Source: G020354085 sp964482055 (GTDB lineage Bacteria; Pseudomonadota; Gammaproteobacteria; Acidiferrobacterales; Sulfurifustaceae). Taken from it: a stretch of DNA of 30,097 nt. How positions within the stretch are numbered: the stretch's first letter is position 1; each line of letters opens with the position of its first letter. The translations under genes and the position numbers were made by a program. Shown here piece by piece: positions 16,073 through 23,932 of the stretch. The DNA is taken from the NCBI GenBank assembly GCA_964482055.1, contig CAYZVX010000029.1, positions 1 to 30,097 on the forward strand. The letters are read 5' to 3'. The notes under the pieces are model-generated. The model was not told the origin of the DNA. It did no database searches and saw only the letters and a list, made by a program, of their open reading frames with translations.

Positions 16073-17317
16073 CTATGGACGTGCATCGGGGTCCGGACCG
16101 CGCGCACCGCTGTGAAACGGCGACGCAAAAACGGCACGCACCAGCTCCTGCGACTTGCGACACGGCCCGCACAGCTCCCCGGGCTCGGTATTGGGTCGCC
16201 CGCAGGCGGTGCACTCCCGCACGTTGTGGCGCGTAAGCCGCGTGACTTCCAGGCGTGCCCCGGGCGCCGGCGGCCCGAGCCGCAGGGCCTGCTCCGGGCA
16301 GCCGCGCTCGCAGGCCGCGCAGGCAATGCAGGCGAGCGGGTCGAATACGATGCCGGCGACGCCGTCGGCTTCGTAACCGCGCAGTGCGCCGGTCGGACAC
16401 AGCGCCGCACACACCCGGTGGTTGCGGCAACGGTCGCTCACCGCGAGCGTCGGAAACAGGCGCACGGGCAGCGCAGCACCGGTGCGTTTCGCAAGCCGCA
16501 TGAGAATGCCGAGCCGGCGTTCGCGTTCGGGCGCGCGCAGCGCGCCCGGTTTGATCGCCGGCCACGTCGTTTCGGCGGCCGGTCTGTCCCCCTGCGCCTC
16601 CATCACGCTGGCCGTTGCCTCGCGCGCGAGACGACCGAAAAAACCGCGGCGGCTGACGGCTCGCTCGCTGTCCGCCGAGGGAATTGCCAGCGGCATCTGC
16701 CTGACCGGCAGCGGCCGGGTGCGCAGCACCGGAAGGGCGGAGCGCTGCACGCCCACGGCGGCGAGCAGTGCGGCTGCCTCCGTCAGCGGACCTTGGGCCG
16801 GATGCGGCCCGAGGCCACCGGCGGAGCAGCCTTCGCACCAGCCGCGGTCGAGGGCGATCACCGGACGGCCGTCCGCGGCTAGCACCAACGCGAGCCATTG
16901 GCTCACCGCCACAGCGCCAAGGCACGGTACGCGCACCGTATGGGCGGGTGAGTCCGCGCGCGGCACCTTCCAGCAGTCGACGTGCACGGCGCGGGTATCG
17001 CTCGCCACACTGGCGGGAACCGTGCAACCGGCAACGCCCAGCGCTCCGGTCGGACAGGCGGCCGCACAGCGGCCGCAGCCGATGCAGGCATCGCTTAGAG
17101 ACAACGCGTCGCTTTCCACGCGCAAGGCCGTGACCGGGCAGGCCCGCTCACAGGCGTGGCACGCGACGTAGGAGAAGTTGAGGGGCAGGCAGGCGTCGCG
17201 CCACAGGCCGAGCGGCGACTCGGAACGCAGCCGTACGTAGCGCTCGCCAGTCGCGTCCGAGCGCGACTTTGATTGGGCGCTGTCCGAGCGGCATGGCTGT
17301 GTTTGTGCTGGCCTCAT
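16073..17317 (-). CDS. arxB': Multi-cluster iron-sulfur protein, first gene of the arx operon
   Basis: A 414-residue ferredoxin-like protein. Cysteine groups for [4Fe-4S] clusters are CHACERACP, CIGCGRCAAACP, CRNHRVCAALCP and CIACAACERGCP; there is also WCEGC in the middle and a C-terminal CTACG...CGPC pair that looks like a zinc ribbon. No signal peptide or membrane segment is seen. The open frame reaches 17425, but the sigma-54 promoter at 17373-17388 would start transcription near 17362, so the ATG at 17317 (MRPAQTQPC) is the first usable start. Its ribosome site is weak (ACGGGG). The place at the head of the operon matches arxB' of known clusters. Its exact electron-transfer or assembly role is not known. 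Confidence 0.8.
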   Translation of the reverse strand: MRPAQTQPCRSDSAQSKSRSDATGERYVRLRSESPLGLWRDACLPLNFSYVACHACERACPVTALRVESDALSLSDACIGCGRCAAACPTGALGVAGCTVPASVASDTRAVHVDCWKVPRADSPAHTVRVPCLGAVAVSQWLALVLAADGRPVIALDRGWCEGCSAGGLGPHPAQGPLTEAAALLAAVGVQRSALPVLRTRPLPVRQMPLAIPSADSERAVSRRGFFGRLAREATASVMEAQGDRPAAETTWPAIKPGALRAPERERRLGILMRLAKRTGAALPVRLFPTLAVSDRCRNHRVCAALCPTGALRGYEADGVAGIVFDPLACIACAACERGCPEQALRLGPPAPGARLEVTRLTRHNVRECTACGRPNTEPGELCGPCRKSQELVRAVFASPFHSGARGPDPDARP

Positions 17318-17372
17318 CCCCGTCGCGCGGCCGTTATGTATCGTGTCGCGTACTGTTGTGCCGCACCCCAGG

Positions 17373-17388
17373 AGCAAGACTCGCGCCA
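17373..17388 (-). promoter_or_regulatory. Sigma-54 promoter of the arx operon
   Basis: Minus strand reads TGGCGCG-AGTC-TTGCT: GG and GC are 10 bp apart as sigma-54 requires, with one mismatch to TGGCACG-N4-TTGCW. Start of transcription would be near 17362. The TTAC-N6-GTAA palindromes lie about 97 and 130 bp upstream. Confidence 0.75.
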
Positions 17389-17451
17389 TGCGTGCCGAAT
17401 GCCCGCCCAGCCGAATTTGCTGCATATAACCGCTGACTTACGGGCGTGTCT

Positions 17452-17499
17452 GTTACGAAACGGTAACGCCCAAGTCGATACGCGTTACCGGTCGGTAAA
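17452..17499. promoter_or_regulatory. Two putative ArxR activator sites between divergent arx and moaA operons
   Basis: Two palindromes share TTAC-N6-GTAA: GTTAC-gaaacg-GTAAC at 17452-17467 and GTTAC-cggtcg-GTAAA at 17484-17499 (inner form TTACCG-gt-CGGTAA). Their centres are 32 bp apart, about three helical turns. Both divergent operons have a sigma-54 promoter flanking this region. The rest of the 378-bp gap (17318-17695) holds those promoters and an AT-rich stretch near 17413-17430, and no gene. Confidence 0.7.
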
Positions 17500-17638
17500 A
17501 TCCGAGGGCCGTGCTCAAGCACCCAGCTGGTGAAAGACGCTGCCGCGGTGTCATACAATCGGGTTGCGAGCGCACGATTGCGCAGGGCTTGCAGGTGTGG
17601 ACGCCCGGCGCAGGCGCGGGCCAGCGGGCGGCGATGGG

Positions 17639-17654
17639 CGGCATAGGTATTGCT
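17639..17654 (+). promoter_or_regulatory. Sigma-54 promoter of the moaA-arxXSR-modABC operon
   Basis: Plus strand reads CGGCATA-GGTA-TTGCT. GG (17640-17641) and GC (17652-17653) are 10 bp apart, and the -12 half is perfect. Transcription would begin near 17665, 31 nt before the moaA ATG. The shared palindromes lie about 170-205 bp upstream. Confidence 0.6.
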
Positions 17655-17695
17655 CAGTGACCGGCATCTCGTCGCATGGCCGAAAACACAAGTCC

Positions 17696-18685
17696 ATGAC
17701 AACGGCAATGACACGGCTGATCGATCCGTTCGGACGCGCCATCGAGTACCTGCGCCTGTCGGTCACCGACCGCTGCGATCTGCGCTGCCGCTACTGCATG
17801 CCGCGCGGGTTCAAGGACTATGAGGAACCCGCCGACTGGCTGACGTTTGAAGAAATCGAGCTTGTTGTCCGTGGCTTCGCGCGCCTCGGGGTGCACCGCG
17901 TGCGCTTGACCGGCGGCGAGCCGCTGCTGCGGCGCAATCTGCCTGAGCTGGCGGCGCGGCTGCGCGCGATTGACGGCATCGACGACCTGTCATTGTCGAC
18001 CAACGCCACGCAGCTGGCGCGGCAGGCGCGGGCCCTGAAGCAGGCCGGTATAACGCGACTGAACGTGAGCCTCGACTCGCTCAAGCGCGAGCGCGTGCGC
18101 GCGCTCAACGGGCGCGACGTGCTGGACGATGTGCTGGCCGGCTTGGCGGCTGCGCAGGCGCAAGGATTCGCCTTGATCAAGATAAACATGGTGGTGGTCG
18201 GCGGCATCAACGACGATGAGGTCGAGGCCATGGTCGAGTTCTGCCGCGACCATGGCTTCGTGCTGCGGCTGATCGAGCCGATGCCGATCGGGGAAACCGG
18301 CCGCCACGCGATGGGCACGACCTTGCAGGAAGTCCGCGCGCGGCTCCAGGAGCGTTTCGATCTTGTCGATGCGGTGGTTCCCGGCGGGGGCCCGGCGCGT
18401 TACCTGCGCTCGCGCGATGGCGGCATTCGTCTCGGTTTCATCACGCCGATCTCGCAGCACTTCTGCGCCACCTGCAACCGCGTGCGCCTGTCCGTGGACG
18501 GAACGCTCTACCTTTGTCTCGGCCAGAATGACAAGGTCGAGCTGCGGCCCCTGCTGCGGGCCGGCGCCTCGGACGCCGCACTCGAAGCGGCGCTGCTGGC
18601 GGCGATCGCCCGCAAACCCGAACGCCACGAGTTCCGCGAGGCCCCGCGCAAGATCGTCCGCATCATGGCGCAGACCGGCGGGTGA
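17696..18685 (+). CDS. moaA: GTP 3',8-cyclase MoaA (molybdenum cofactor synthesis)
   Basis: Radical SAM enzyme that, with MoaC, turns GTP into cyclic pyranopterin monophosphate, the first step of molybdopterin synthesis. The 329 residues include the SAM cluster motif CDLRCRYC, the glycine motif TGGEPLLR, the second cluster motif CATCNRVRLSVDGTLYLC (C-x2-C-x13-C), and the conserved C-terminal Gly-Gly tail (MAQTGG). The ATG at 17696 starts MTTAMTRLIDPFGR; another ATG lies 12 bp on, and neither has a good ribosome site. It heads the operon divergent from arx. Since MoaA is needed by any molybdoenzyme, this may be a second copy dedicated to ArxA; the rest of the genome is not visible. Confidence 0.95.
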   Translation: MTTAMTRLIDPFGRAIEYLRLSVTDRCDLRCRYCMPRGFKDYEEPADWLTFEEIELVVRGFARLGVHRVRLTGGEPLLRRNLPELAARLRAIDGIDDLSLSTNATQLARQARALKQAGITRLNVSLDSLKRERVRALNGRDVLDDVLAGLAAAQAQGFALIKINMVVVGGINDDEVEAMVEFCRDHGFVLRLIEPMPIGETGRHAMGTTLQEVRARLQERFDLVDAVVPGGGPARYLRSRDGGIRLGFITPISQHFCATCNRVRLSVDGTLYLCLGQNDKVELRPLLRAGASDAALEAALLAAIARKPERHEFREAPRKIVRIMAQTGG

Positions 18686-18706
18686 CCTCGCCGAAGGCCG
18701 TGCGCG

Positions 18707-18735
18707 TTGCACCGGCTGCCGAGCGGCGATACATT
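18707..18735 (+). promoter_or_regulatory. Possible sigma-70 promoter for arxXSR
   Basis: TTGCAC (18707-18712), 17 bp, then TACATT (18730-18735), placed 48 bp before the arxX ATG. The hexamers match consensus only at 3 and 4 of 6 places. If real, it would give basal sensor expression before induction. Confidence 0.35.
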
Positions 18736-18782
18736 GGTCCGGCGATCTGTTCATCCGGCGGGGCTTGCGGATTGAGGTGATG

Positions 18783-19670
18783 ATGCGGCGGGCCATCCCC
18801 CTGATCCTGTGCGCGGTCTTGTGGCTGGCGGCATCGCCGGCGCGCGCGGCGGACGGTGCTGGCCCCCAGCCGTTGCGGATCGGTCTCACCCCGGTCTTTC
18901 TCGACGACCAGGACGCTTTTCTCAACACCTGGCGCGGCTACCTGGAACGCCGGCTGAGTCGGCCCGTGCAGTTCTACAAGCGCGGCACCTACCGCGAGAT
19001 TTCCGAGATGCTTCGCCAGGGCAAGCTCGACTTCGCCTGGACCTGCGGGTTGCCGTACGTGCGCCACCGCGATTTCATGCGACTTGTGGCGATGCCCGTC
19101 TACCGCGGCAAGCCGCTGTACCAGTCCTACCTCATCGTACCGGCGACCGACACGACGACGCAGTCACTGGCCGATCTGCGCGGCAAGGTGTTCGCCTTCT
19201 CCGATCCGGACTCCAATTCGGGTTTTCTCTACCCGAGCTACACGCTCGCGCAGCGCGGCGAGAGCACCGCCACTTTCTTTCGAAAGACCTTCTTTACCTG
19301 GGCGCACCGCAAGGTGGTCGAAGCGGTGGCGAGCGGTCTGGCGCAGGGCGGGGCGGTGGATGGCTACGTGTGGGACACGCTGCGGCTGTATCATCCGGAT
19401 CTGATTGCTAAGACACGCGTCGTGCAGAAGTCCCCGGAGTTTGGGCACACGCCGGTTGTTGCGCGCCGCACGCTGGCGCGTACCGATTCCCAGGCCTTGC
19501 AGCGGGTCCTGCTCGAGATGGCCTCCGACGATGAGGGCCGCGAGCTGCTGCGCCAGCTCAACCTCGACGGCTTCGTCATTGGCAGCGACGGTCTGTTTGA
19601 CGGCATTACGGCCATGGCAACGGTCGTCGACGCTGCCACGGCCAAGGCCGCGAGAGATTCCGGATCATGA
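18783..19670 (+). CDS. arxX: Periplasmic PhnD-like binding protein, arsenite sensor component
   Basis: A 295-residue solute-binding protein of the phosphonate/phosphite family (PhnD-like), with a Sec signal (MRRAIPLILC..., cleavage after ARA). In Arx and Aio systems such a protein binds arsenite and passes the signal to the partner histidine kinase. The mature chain has a single cysteine, Cys88 in FAWTCGLPYV, at the ligand-cleft segment of the family; AioX is known to need a cysteine for arsenite binding, so this is a good candidate ligand. Two ATGs lie side by side (18780, 18783); I chose 18783 for its distance from GAGG. The stop overlaps the arxS ATG by four bases. Confidence 0.85.
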   Translation: MRRAIPLILCAVLWLAASPARAADGAGPQPLRIGLTPVFLDDQDAFLNTWRGYLERRLSRPVQFYKRGTYREISEMLRQGKLDFAWTCGLPYVRHRDFMRLVAMPVYRGKPLYQSYLIVPATDTTTQSLADLRGKVFAFSDPDSNSGFLYPSYTLAQRGESTATFFRKTFFTWAHRKVVEAVASGLAQGGAVDGYVWDTLRLYHPDLIAKTRVVQKSPEFGHTPVVARRTLARTDSQALQRVLLEMASDDEGRELLRQLNLDGFVIGSDGLFDGITAMATVVDAATAKAARDSGS

Positions 19671-21121
19671 TAAGGCTGCGCGATCTCAGCCTGCGCTACA
19701 AGATTCCGCTGCGCGTGAGCGTGCTGGTCGTCGGCACCGCCTTTGCGATCACCGCCTCGCTGATCGCCCGCGAGTACGATCAGCTCAAACGTGACCTGCT
19801 GCGCAACGCCGAGGGCATGGGGCGCGTGCTGGCCAGCACGCTGGCCGCGCCGCTTGCGCACGATGACGTGTGGCGCAGCTACGAGATCGTCGCGGCTCCA
19901 TTGCAGAGCTCGGCGCCCTCGGACATCGCGGAACAGGCCGAGGTGCTGATGGTGCTCGATGCTGAGCGCCGCGTCTATGTCTCCACACGCCCGGATCGCT
20001 TCCCGATGCTGGTCTGGCCCGGGAGCATCGACCCGGACTACATGGCCGTGGACCGAATCATAGCGGCACTCACGCGTTTCGAGCCCGTCGCCATGGACGC
20101 CGAAGGGTCTGACAAGCTGTACATGATCGTGCCGATCACCTCCGACGGGGTGCTGCAGGGCTCGCTCGTCATGGGTTACGCCAAGTCGATGTTCCTGCCG
20201 CGCTTCTACGACCTGGTGTGGCGCGCGATGCTGGTCACCGCGGCGGTGCTCGGCGTGCTGTTGCCCGTGAGCTGGTATTCGGGCTACCGTACCGGCGCGC
20301 CGCTGATCAAGCTCGCCGACGCCATGGGAAGGATCGGTCCGCGCGTGCCGGCTGAGCTCGACTTCAAACCCTATGATTCGCGCGACGAGATCGGGCGGCT
20401 CGGGACGGCGTTCCAGCGCATGGTCGTAGAACTGCGCAAGAAAGAAAGTCTCGAAAACGAGGTCGTACGGTCCGAGCGCCTGGCCGCCATCGGCGAGCTC
20501 GCCGCCGGCATCGCGCATGAGATCAACAATCCCCTCGGCGGCATGTTGAACGCCATCAACACCTACAGGCGCCACGGCAGCAAGGATCCCATGACCCTGC
20601 GCACCCTGTCGCTGCTCGAGCGCGGACTCGTGCAGATCAAGGACACCGTGGCGGCGCTGTTGGTCGAGGCCAAGGTGCAGAGCCACGCGCTCACGCGCGA
20701 GGACATCGAGGATGCGCGTACGCTGGTGCAGCCGACCGCGCAGCGCAAGGAGGCGCGCCTCGTCTGGAAGAACGATGTGGACAGCGCGTTGCCGCTGCCC
20801 TCGACGCTGGTGCGGCAGGTGCTCATCAATCTGCTGCTCAACGCGGTCGAGGCCATCGAATATCGCGGCCGCGTGCACTTTCAGACGCGGCGCGAGAATG
20901 GCCGGCTGGAGATTCATGTCGCCAACGACGGCAGGTTCATCCGCGAGGAGGAGCTGCCCTACCTGTTCGAGCCGTTTTCGCGTGCCAGCCGCAACGGCCA
21001 CGGGCTCGGGCTGTGGGTGACCTACCAGATCGTGCAACAGCTCGGCGGGGAGATCCGTGTGCAGAGCGATCCCCACGAGACAACCTTCGACGTCAGCCTG
21101 CCGCTGCGCAACGCCGCATGA
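19667..21121 (+). CDS. arxS: Sensor histidine kinase of the arsenite-response system
   Basis: A 484-residue membrane kinase. The first membrane segment is about residues 14-34 and the second about 187-207, enclosing a periplasmic sensor domain of some 150 residues that would contact ArxX. A HAMP linker follows (APLIKLADAM onward), then the H-box GIAHEINNPLGG with His284, N-box NLLLNAVEA (about 388-396), NDG (about 420-422) and the G2 box GHGLGLW (444-450). The G1 box lacks the usual second glycine (NDGRFI), a common variation in NtrB-like kinases. Start and stop both overlap neighbours by ATGA, so arxX, arxS and arxR are translationally coupled. It should phosphorylate ArxR. Confidence 0.92.
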   Translation: MIRLRDLSLRYKIPLRVSVLVVGTAFAITASLIAREYDQLKRDLLRNAEGMGRVLASTLAAPLAHDDVWRSYEIVAAPLQSSAPSDIAEQAEVLMVLDAERRVYVSTRPDRFPMLVWPGSIDPDYMAVDRIIAALTRFEPVAMDAEGSDKLYMIVPITSDGVLQGSLVMGYAKSMFLPRFYDLVWRAMLVTAAVLGVLLPVSWYSGYRTGAPLIKLADAMGRIGPRVPAELDFKPYDSRDEIGRLGTAFQRMVVELRKKESLENEVVRSERLAAIGELAAGIAHEINNPLGGMLNAINTYRRHGSKDPMTLRTLSLLERGLVQIKDTVAALLVEAKVQSHALTREDIEDARTLVQPTAQRKEARLVWKNDVDSALPLPSTLVRQVLINLLLNAVEAIEYRGRVHFQTRRENGRLEIHVANDGRFIREEELPYLFEPFSRASRNGHGLGLWVTYQIVQQLGGEIRVQSDPHETTFDVSLPLRNAA

Positions 21122-22479
21122 GCGCGACCAAAACGCTGTGTCTGGTCGAGGACGACGCCATCATGGGCGAGTCGCTGAGCGAGCGTTTTGAGCTCGAGGG
21201 TTTCGCCGTGCACTGGTGCCGCAGTGCCGGCGAGGCGCTGGCGCGCATCCCGAGCGGCCACTATGCCGCGGTCGTGAGCGACATCCGCCTCCCCGATCTC
21301 ACCGGGGAGCAGATGTATCTGCAGCTGCTCGCCCAGGGGCGGCCGCTTCCAGCGTTCGTCTTCATTACCGGCTACGGGTCGATCGACCAGGCGGTGCGTC
21401 TGCTCAAGCTCGGCGCGGCCGACTACGTGACCAAGCCGTTCGACCTTGACGAGCTGGTGGCCAAGATCGAGGCGCTTTCGCCCACACCGCCGGCGCCGCC
21501 GCGCGAGGGCCGTCCGGCGCTTGGCATCTCGCCCGCGATGCGGCGCATCGAGCAGATGCTGCCGCGCCTGTGCGCCCAGGCCGAGACCGTGCTCATCACC
21601 GGTGAATCCGGTGTGGGCAAGGAGGTCGTGGCGCGCGAGATCCATCGGCTCGATCCGCGCACCACGGACCAGCCGTTCGTCGCCGTCAACTGCGCGGCGC
21701 TGCCGGAGACGCTCCTCGAGGCGGAACTGTTCGGCCATGAGAAGGGCGCGTTCACGGGCGCGGTGCGTGCCAGGAAAGGCGTGTTCGAGCAGGCCGACGG
21801 TGGCACCCTGTTTCTCGATGAGATCGGCGACATGTCGCCCGCCATGCAGGCGAAGCTTCTGCGTGCCATCCAGAACCGCCAGATCGTGCGCCTCGGTGGC
21901 GATCGACCGATCGCGGTCAGCCTGCGGCTGATCTGCGCCACGCACCATGACCTCAAGCAGATGGTCAAGGACGGCAGTTTTCGCGAGGACCTGTTCTACC
22001 GCATCCACGTGATCCACCTGAAGGTTCCGCCGCTGCGCGAACGCAAGGAGGACATCCTGTGGTTCGCACAGAAGTTTCTGCAGGAGTTTGCCGCCCAGCA
22101 CCAAAGTGCGCCGCGCACGCTGCTGCCGGCGACCGAGCAGGCGATGCTCGCCTACCCGTGGCCGGGCAACATCCGCGAGCTCAAGCACTGCATCGAGCGT
22201 GCCTGCATCCTTTCCGCGGAACCCGCGCTCGAGCCCTGCGCGCTGTTCGAGGGTATGCCGGAATTCGTGGTCGGTGGCGGCGCCGATGCCGACCTCGGGC
22301 GGTTCCTGGCCGAGTGCGAGCGCAGCTACATCACGCAGGCCCTCGAGCGTCACGGCTGGCACATCAGCCAGACCGCGACGTTTCTCGGAATCAGCCGCAA
22401 GAACCTGTGGGAGAAGATGAAGAAGCTCGGCATCCAGGGCACGGCGGTGCATGACCCCAAACAGCCGGTCCGTTCGTAG
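21118..22479 (+). CDS. arxR: Sigma-54-dependent response regulator of the arsenite-response system
   Basis: A 453-residue NtrC-type activator. The receiver domain has EDD (11-13), the phosphoacceptor Asp55 in VVSDIRLPD, and Lys106. The AAA+ domain has Walker A GESGVGKE (162-169), the GAFTGA loop (210-215) that contacts sigma-54, and Walker B LFLDEI (231-236). The C-terminus is a Fis-type helix-turn-helix (ISQTATFLGISRKNLWEKM). The GAFTGA loop means that its targets need -24/-12 promoters, and three such promoters are present in the window near a shared palindrome. ATG overlaps the arxS stop. It also overlaps the start of modA by 29 bp, so regulator and molybdate transporter share one message. 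Confidence 0.93.
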   Translation: MSATKTLCLVEDDAIMGESLSERFELEGFAVHWCRSAGEALARIPSGHYAAVVSDIRLPDLTGEQMYLQLLAQGRPLPAFVFITGYGSIDQAVRLLKLGAADYVTKPFDLDELVAKIEALSPTPPAPPREGRPALGISPAMRRIEQMLPRLCAQAETVLITGESGVGKEVVAREIHRLDPRTTDQPFVAVNCAALPETLLEAELFGHEKGAFTGAVRARKGVFEQADGGTLFLDEIGDMSPAMQAKLLRAIQNRQIVRLGGDRPIAVSLRLICATHHDLKQMVKDGSFREDLFYRIHVIHLKVPPLRERKEDILWFAQKFLQEFAAQHQSAPRTLLPATEQAMLAYPWPGNIRELKHCIERACILSAEPALEPCALFEGMPEFVVGGGADADLGRFLAECERSYITQALERHGWHISQTATFLGISRKNLWEKMKKLGIQGTAVHDPKQPVRS

Positions 22480-23254
22480 CCTCACGCGCAGGATCTGTTC
22501 GCTGGCGGCCGCCCTGAGCTTGGGTGTGGCGTCCGCCGCGCGCGCTGCGGAACCGCCGGCGATCGCGGCGGCGGCCGATCTGCAGTACGCGCTCGCCGAA
22601 ATCGCCGAGGGCTTCAGCCGCGAAACGGGCCGAACCATCAGATTGAGCTTCGGCTCCTCCGGCAACTTTGCGCGCCAGATCCTGGCCGGCGCGCCGTTCG
22701 AGCTGTTCCTGTCGGCTGACGAGGCGTACGTGGAAAGGCTGGTGCAGGCGGGCAAGACGCACGATGGCGGCACGCTGTACGCCGAAGGCCGGCTCGTACT
22801 GCTCGTGCCGCCGGGCTCGGCGGTGAAAGCCGACGCGGAGGCGCGCGATCTGGTGGCGGCCGTGCGCGACGGGCGTCTCAAGCGGCTGGCCATCGCCAAT
22901 CCCGAGCACGCGCCGTACGGCAGGCGCGCGCAGGAGGTGCTCACGCATCTGAGTCTGTGGCCGCAGGTGCGACGCCGCCTGGTGCTGGGCGAGAACATCT
23001 CGCAGGCCGCGCAGTTCACGCTTTCCGGCTCGGTCGAGGCAGGACTCGTCGCGCTGTCGCTCGTGCGTTCCCCGGCACTCGCGGGCCGCGGTTCGTATGC
23101 GGTGATTCCTGCCGCGTGGCATTCGCCGCTGCGCCAGCGCATGGTGCTGATCCGGGGCGCCGGCCAGACCGCGCGCCGGTTCTACTCGCATATGCTGACG
23201 CCCGCGACCCGCACGATCCTCGAGCGCTACGGTTTCCTCCTGCCTGCGCAATAG
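22451..23254 (+). CDS. modA: Periplasmic molybdate-binding protein ModA
   Basis: Captures molybdate for the ModBC transporter; the 267-residue length is normal. It has an N-terminal signal with the basic region NSRSVRSLTRR, a hydrophobic run and likely cleavage after ARA. Family motifs are AAADLQYALAEIAEGF, SFGSSGNFARQILAGAPFELFLSAD (in parts) and IANPEHAPYGRRAQEVL. The mature protein would be periplasmic. The ATG lies inside the 3' end of arxR. Tungstate binding cannot be excluded. Location with moaA beside a molybdoenzyme operon supports molybdate. Confidence 0.93.
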   Translation: MTPNSRSVRSLTRRICSLAAALSLGVASAARAAEPPAIAAAADLQYALAEIAEGFSRETGRTIRLSFGSSGNFARQILAGAPFELFLSADEAYVERLVQAGKTHDGGTLYAEGRLVLLVPPGSAVKADAEARDLVAAVRDGRLKRLAIANPEHAPYGRRAQEVLTHLSLWPQVRRRLVLGENISQAAQFTLSGSVEAGLVALSLVRSPALAGRGSYAVIPAAWHSPLRQRMVLIRGAGQTARRFYSHMLTPATRTILERYGFLLPAQ

Positions 23255-23263
23255 CTCGCGATT

Positions 23264-23932
23264 ATGGACTGGACCGCGCTTGCCCTGTCATTCCACGTGG
23301 CCGCGTGGACCCTCCTCGTCCTGCTGCCGCTCGGCGTGCTGGCGGCGCGCCCGCTCGCCTGGCGCCGATTCGCCGGCAAGGGCTGGGTCGAGGCGCTGAT
23401 CGCGCTGCCACTCGTGTTGCCGCCGACCGTCCTCGGCTACTACCTGCTCAGCGCCTTCGGCCGCGCCTCCCCGCTCGGCGCGGCCTACGAGGCGCTCATC
23501 GGCAAGCCGCTCGTGTTCACCTTCGAGGGTCTGCTGCTCGCTTCGATCATCTTCAATTTGCCGTTTGCGATCCAGCCGATGCAGCGTGCCTTCGAGGCGA
23601 TCCCCGCCGAGGTGCGCGAGGCGGCGTGGGTGAGCGGGCTGTCGGCGTGGCGGACGTTCGTGCGTGTGGAGCTGCCGCTCGCCTGGCCGGGCGTGCTGTC
23701 GGCACTGGCACTGACCTTCGCGCACACGATGGGCGAGTTCGGCGTGGTGCTCATGGTGGGCGGCAACATCGCCGGTGAGACCCGTACCGTGGCAATCGCG
23801 ATCTACGACCGCGTGCAGGCCTTCGACAACGCCGCCGCCGGGGCGATGTCCGCGCTCCTGCTGCTGCTGTCGTTCGTCGCCATTGGACTGGTTCATCTCG
23901 CCACCCGCCGCGTGGGCCGCCGTCATGGCTGA
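23264..23932 (+). CDS. modB: Molybdate ABC transporter permease ModB
   Basis: A 222-residue inner-membrane permease with five or so hydrophobic segments, starting with ALALSFHVAAWTLLVLLPLGVL. The EAA-type cytoplasmic loop is visible (FEAIPAEVREAAWVSGLSAW), followed by ALTFAHTMGEFGVVLMVGGNIAGET in parts, typical of ModB. It starts 9 bp after the modA stop and overlaps modC by 8 bp. It forms the channel through which ModC drives molybdate. Confidence 0.95.
   Translation: MDWTALALSFHVAAWTLLVLLPLGVLAARPLAWRRFAGKGWVEALIALPLVLPPTVLGYYLLSAFGRASPLGAAYEALIGKPLVFTFEGLLLASIIFNLPFAIQPMQRAFEAIPAEVREAAWVSGLSAWRTFVRVELPLAWPGVLSALALTFAHTMGEFGVVLMVGGNIAGETRTVAIAIYDRVQAFDNAAAGAMSALLLLLSFVAIGLVHLATRRVGRRHG

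Noticed and set aside
16620..16680. Internal twin-arginine-like motif (SRRGFFG) in ArxB'
   Set aside because: It lies in the middle of the protein and is not followed by a hydrophobic segment, so it is not a Tat signal.
17413..17430. IHF site between the ArxR sites and the arx promoter
   Set aside because: The stretch is AT-rich but matches the IHF consensus poorly, so no call is made.
17531..17559. Sigma-70 promoter for moaA with TACAAT at 17554-17559
   Set aside because: The -35 hexamer 17 bp upstream (TGAAAG) is poor; the sigma-54 site at 17639 is better supported.
21022..23142. 706-codon open frame opposite arxR and modA
   Set aside because: Antisense to genes with full motif sets; no ribosome site or motif of its own.
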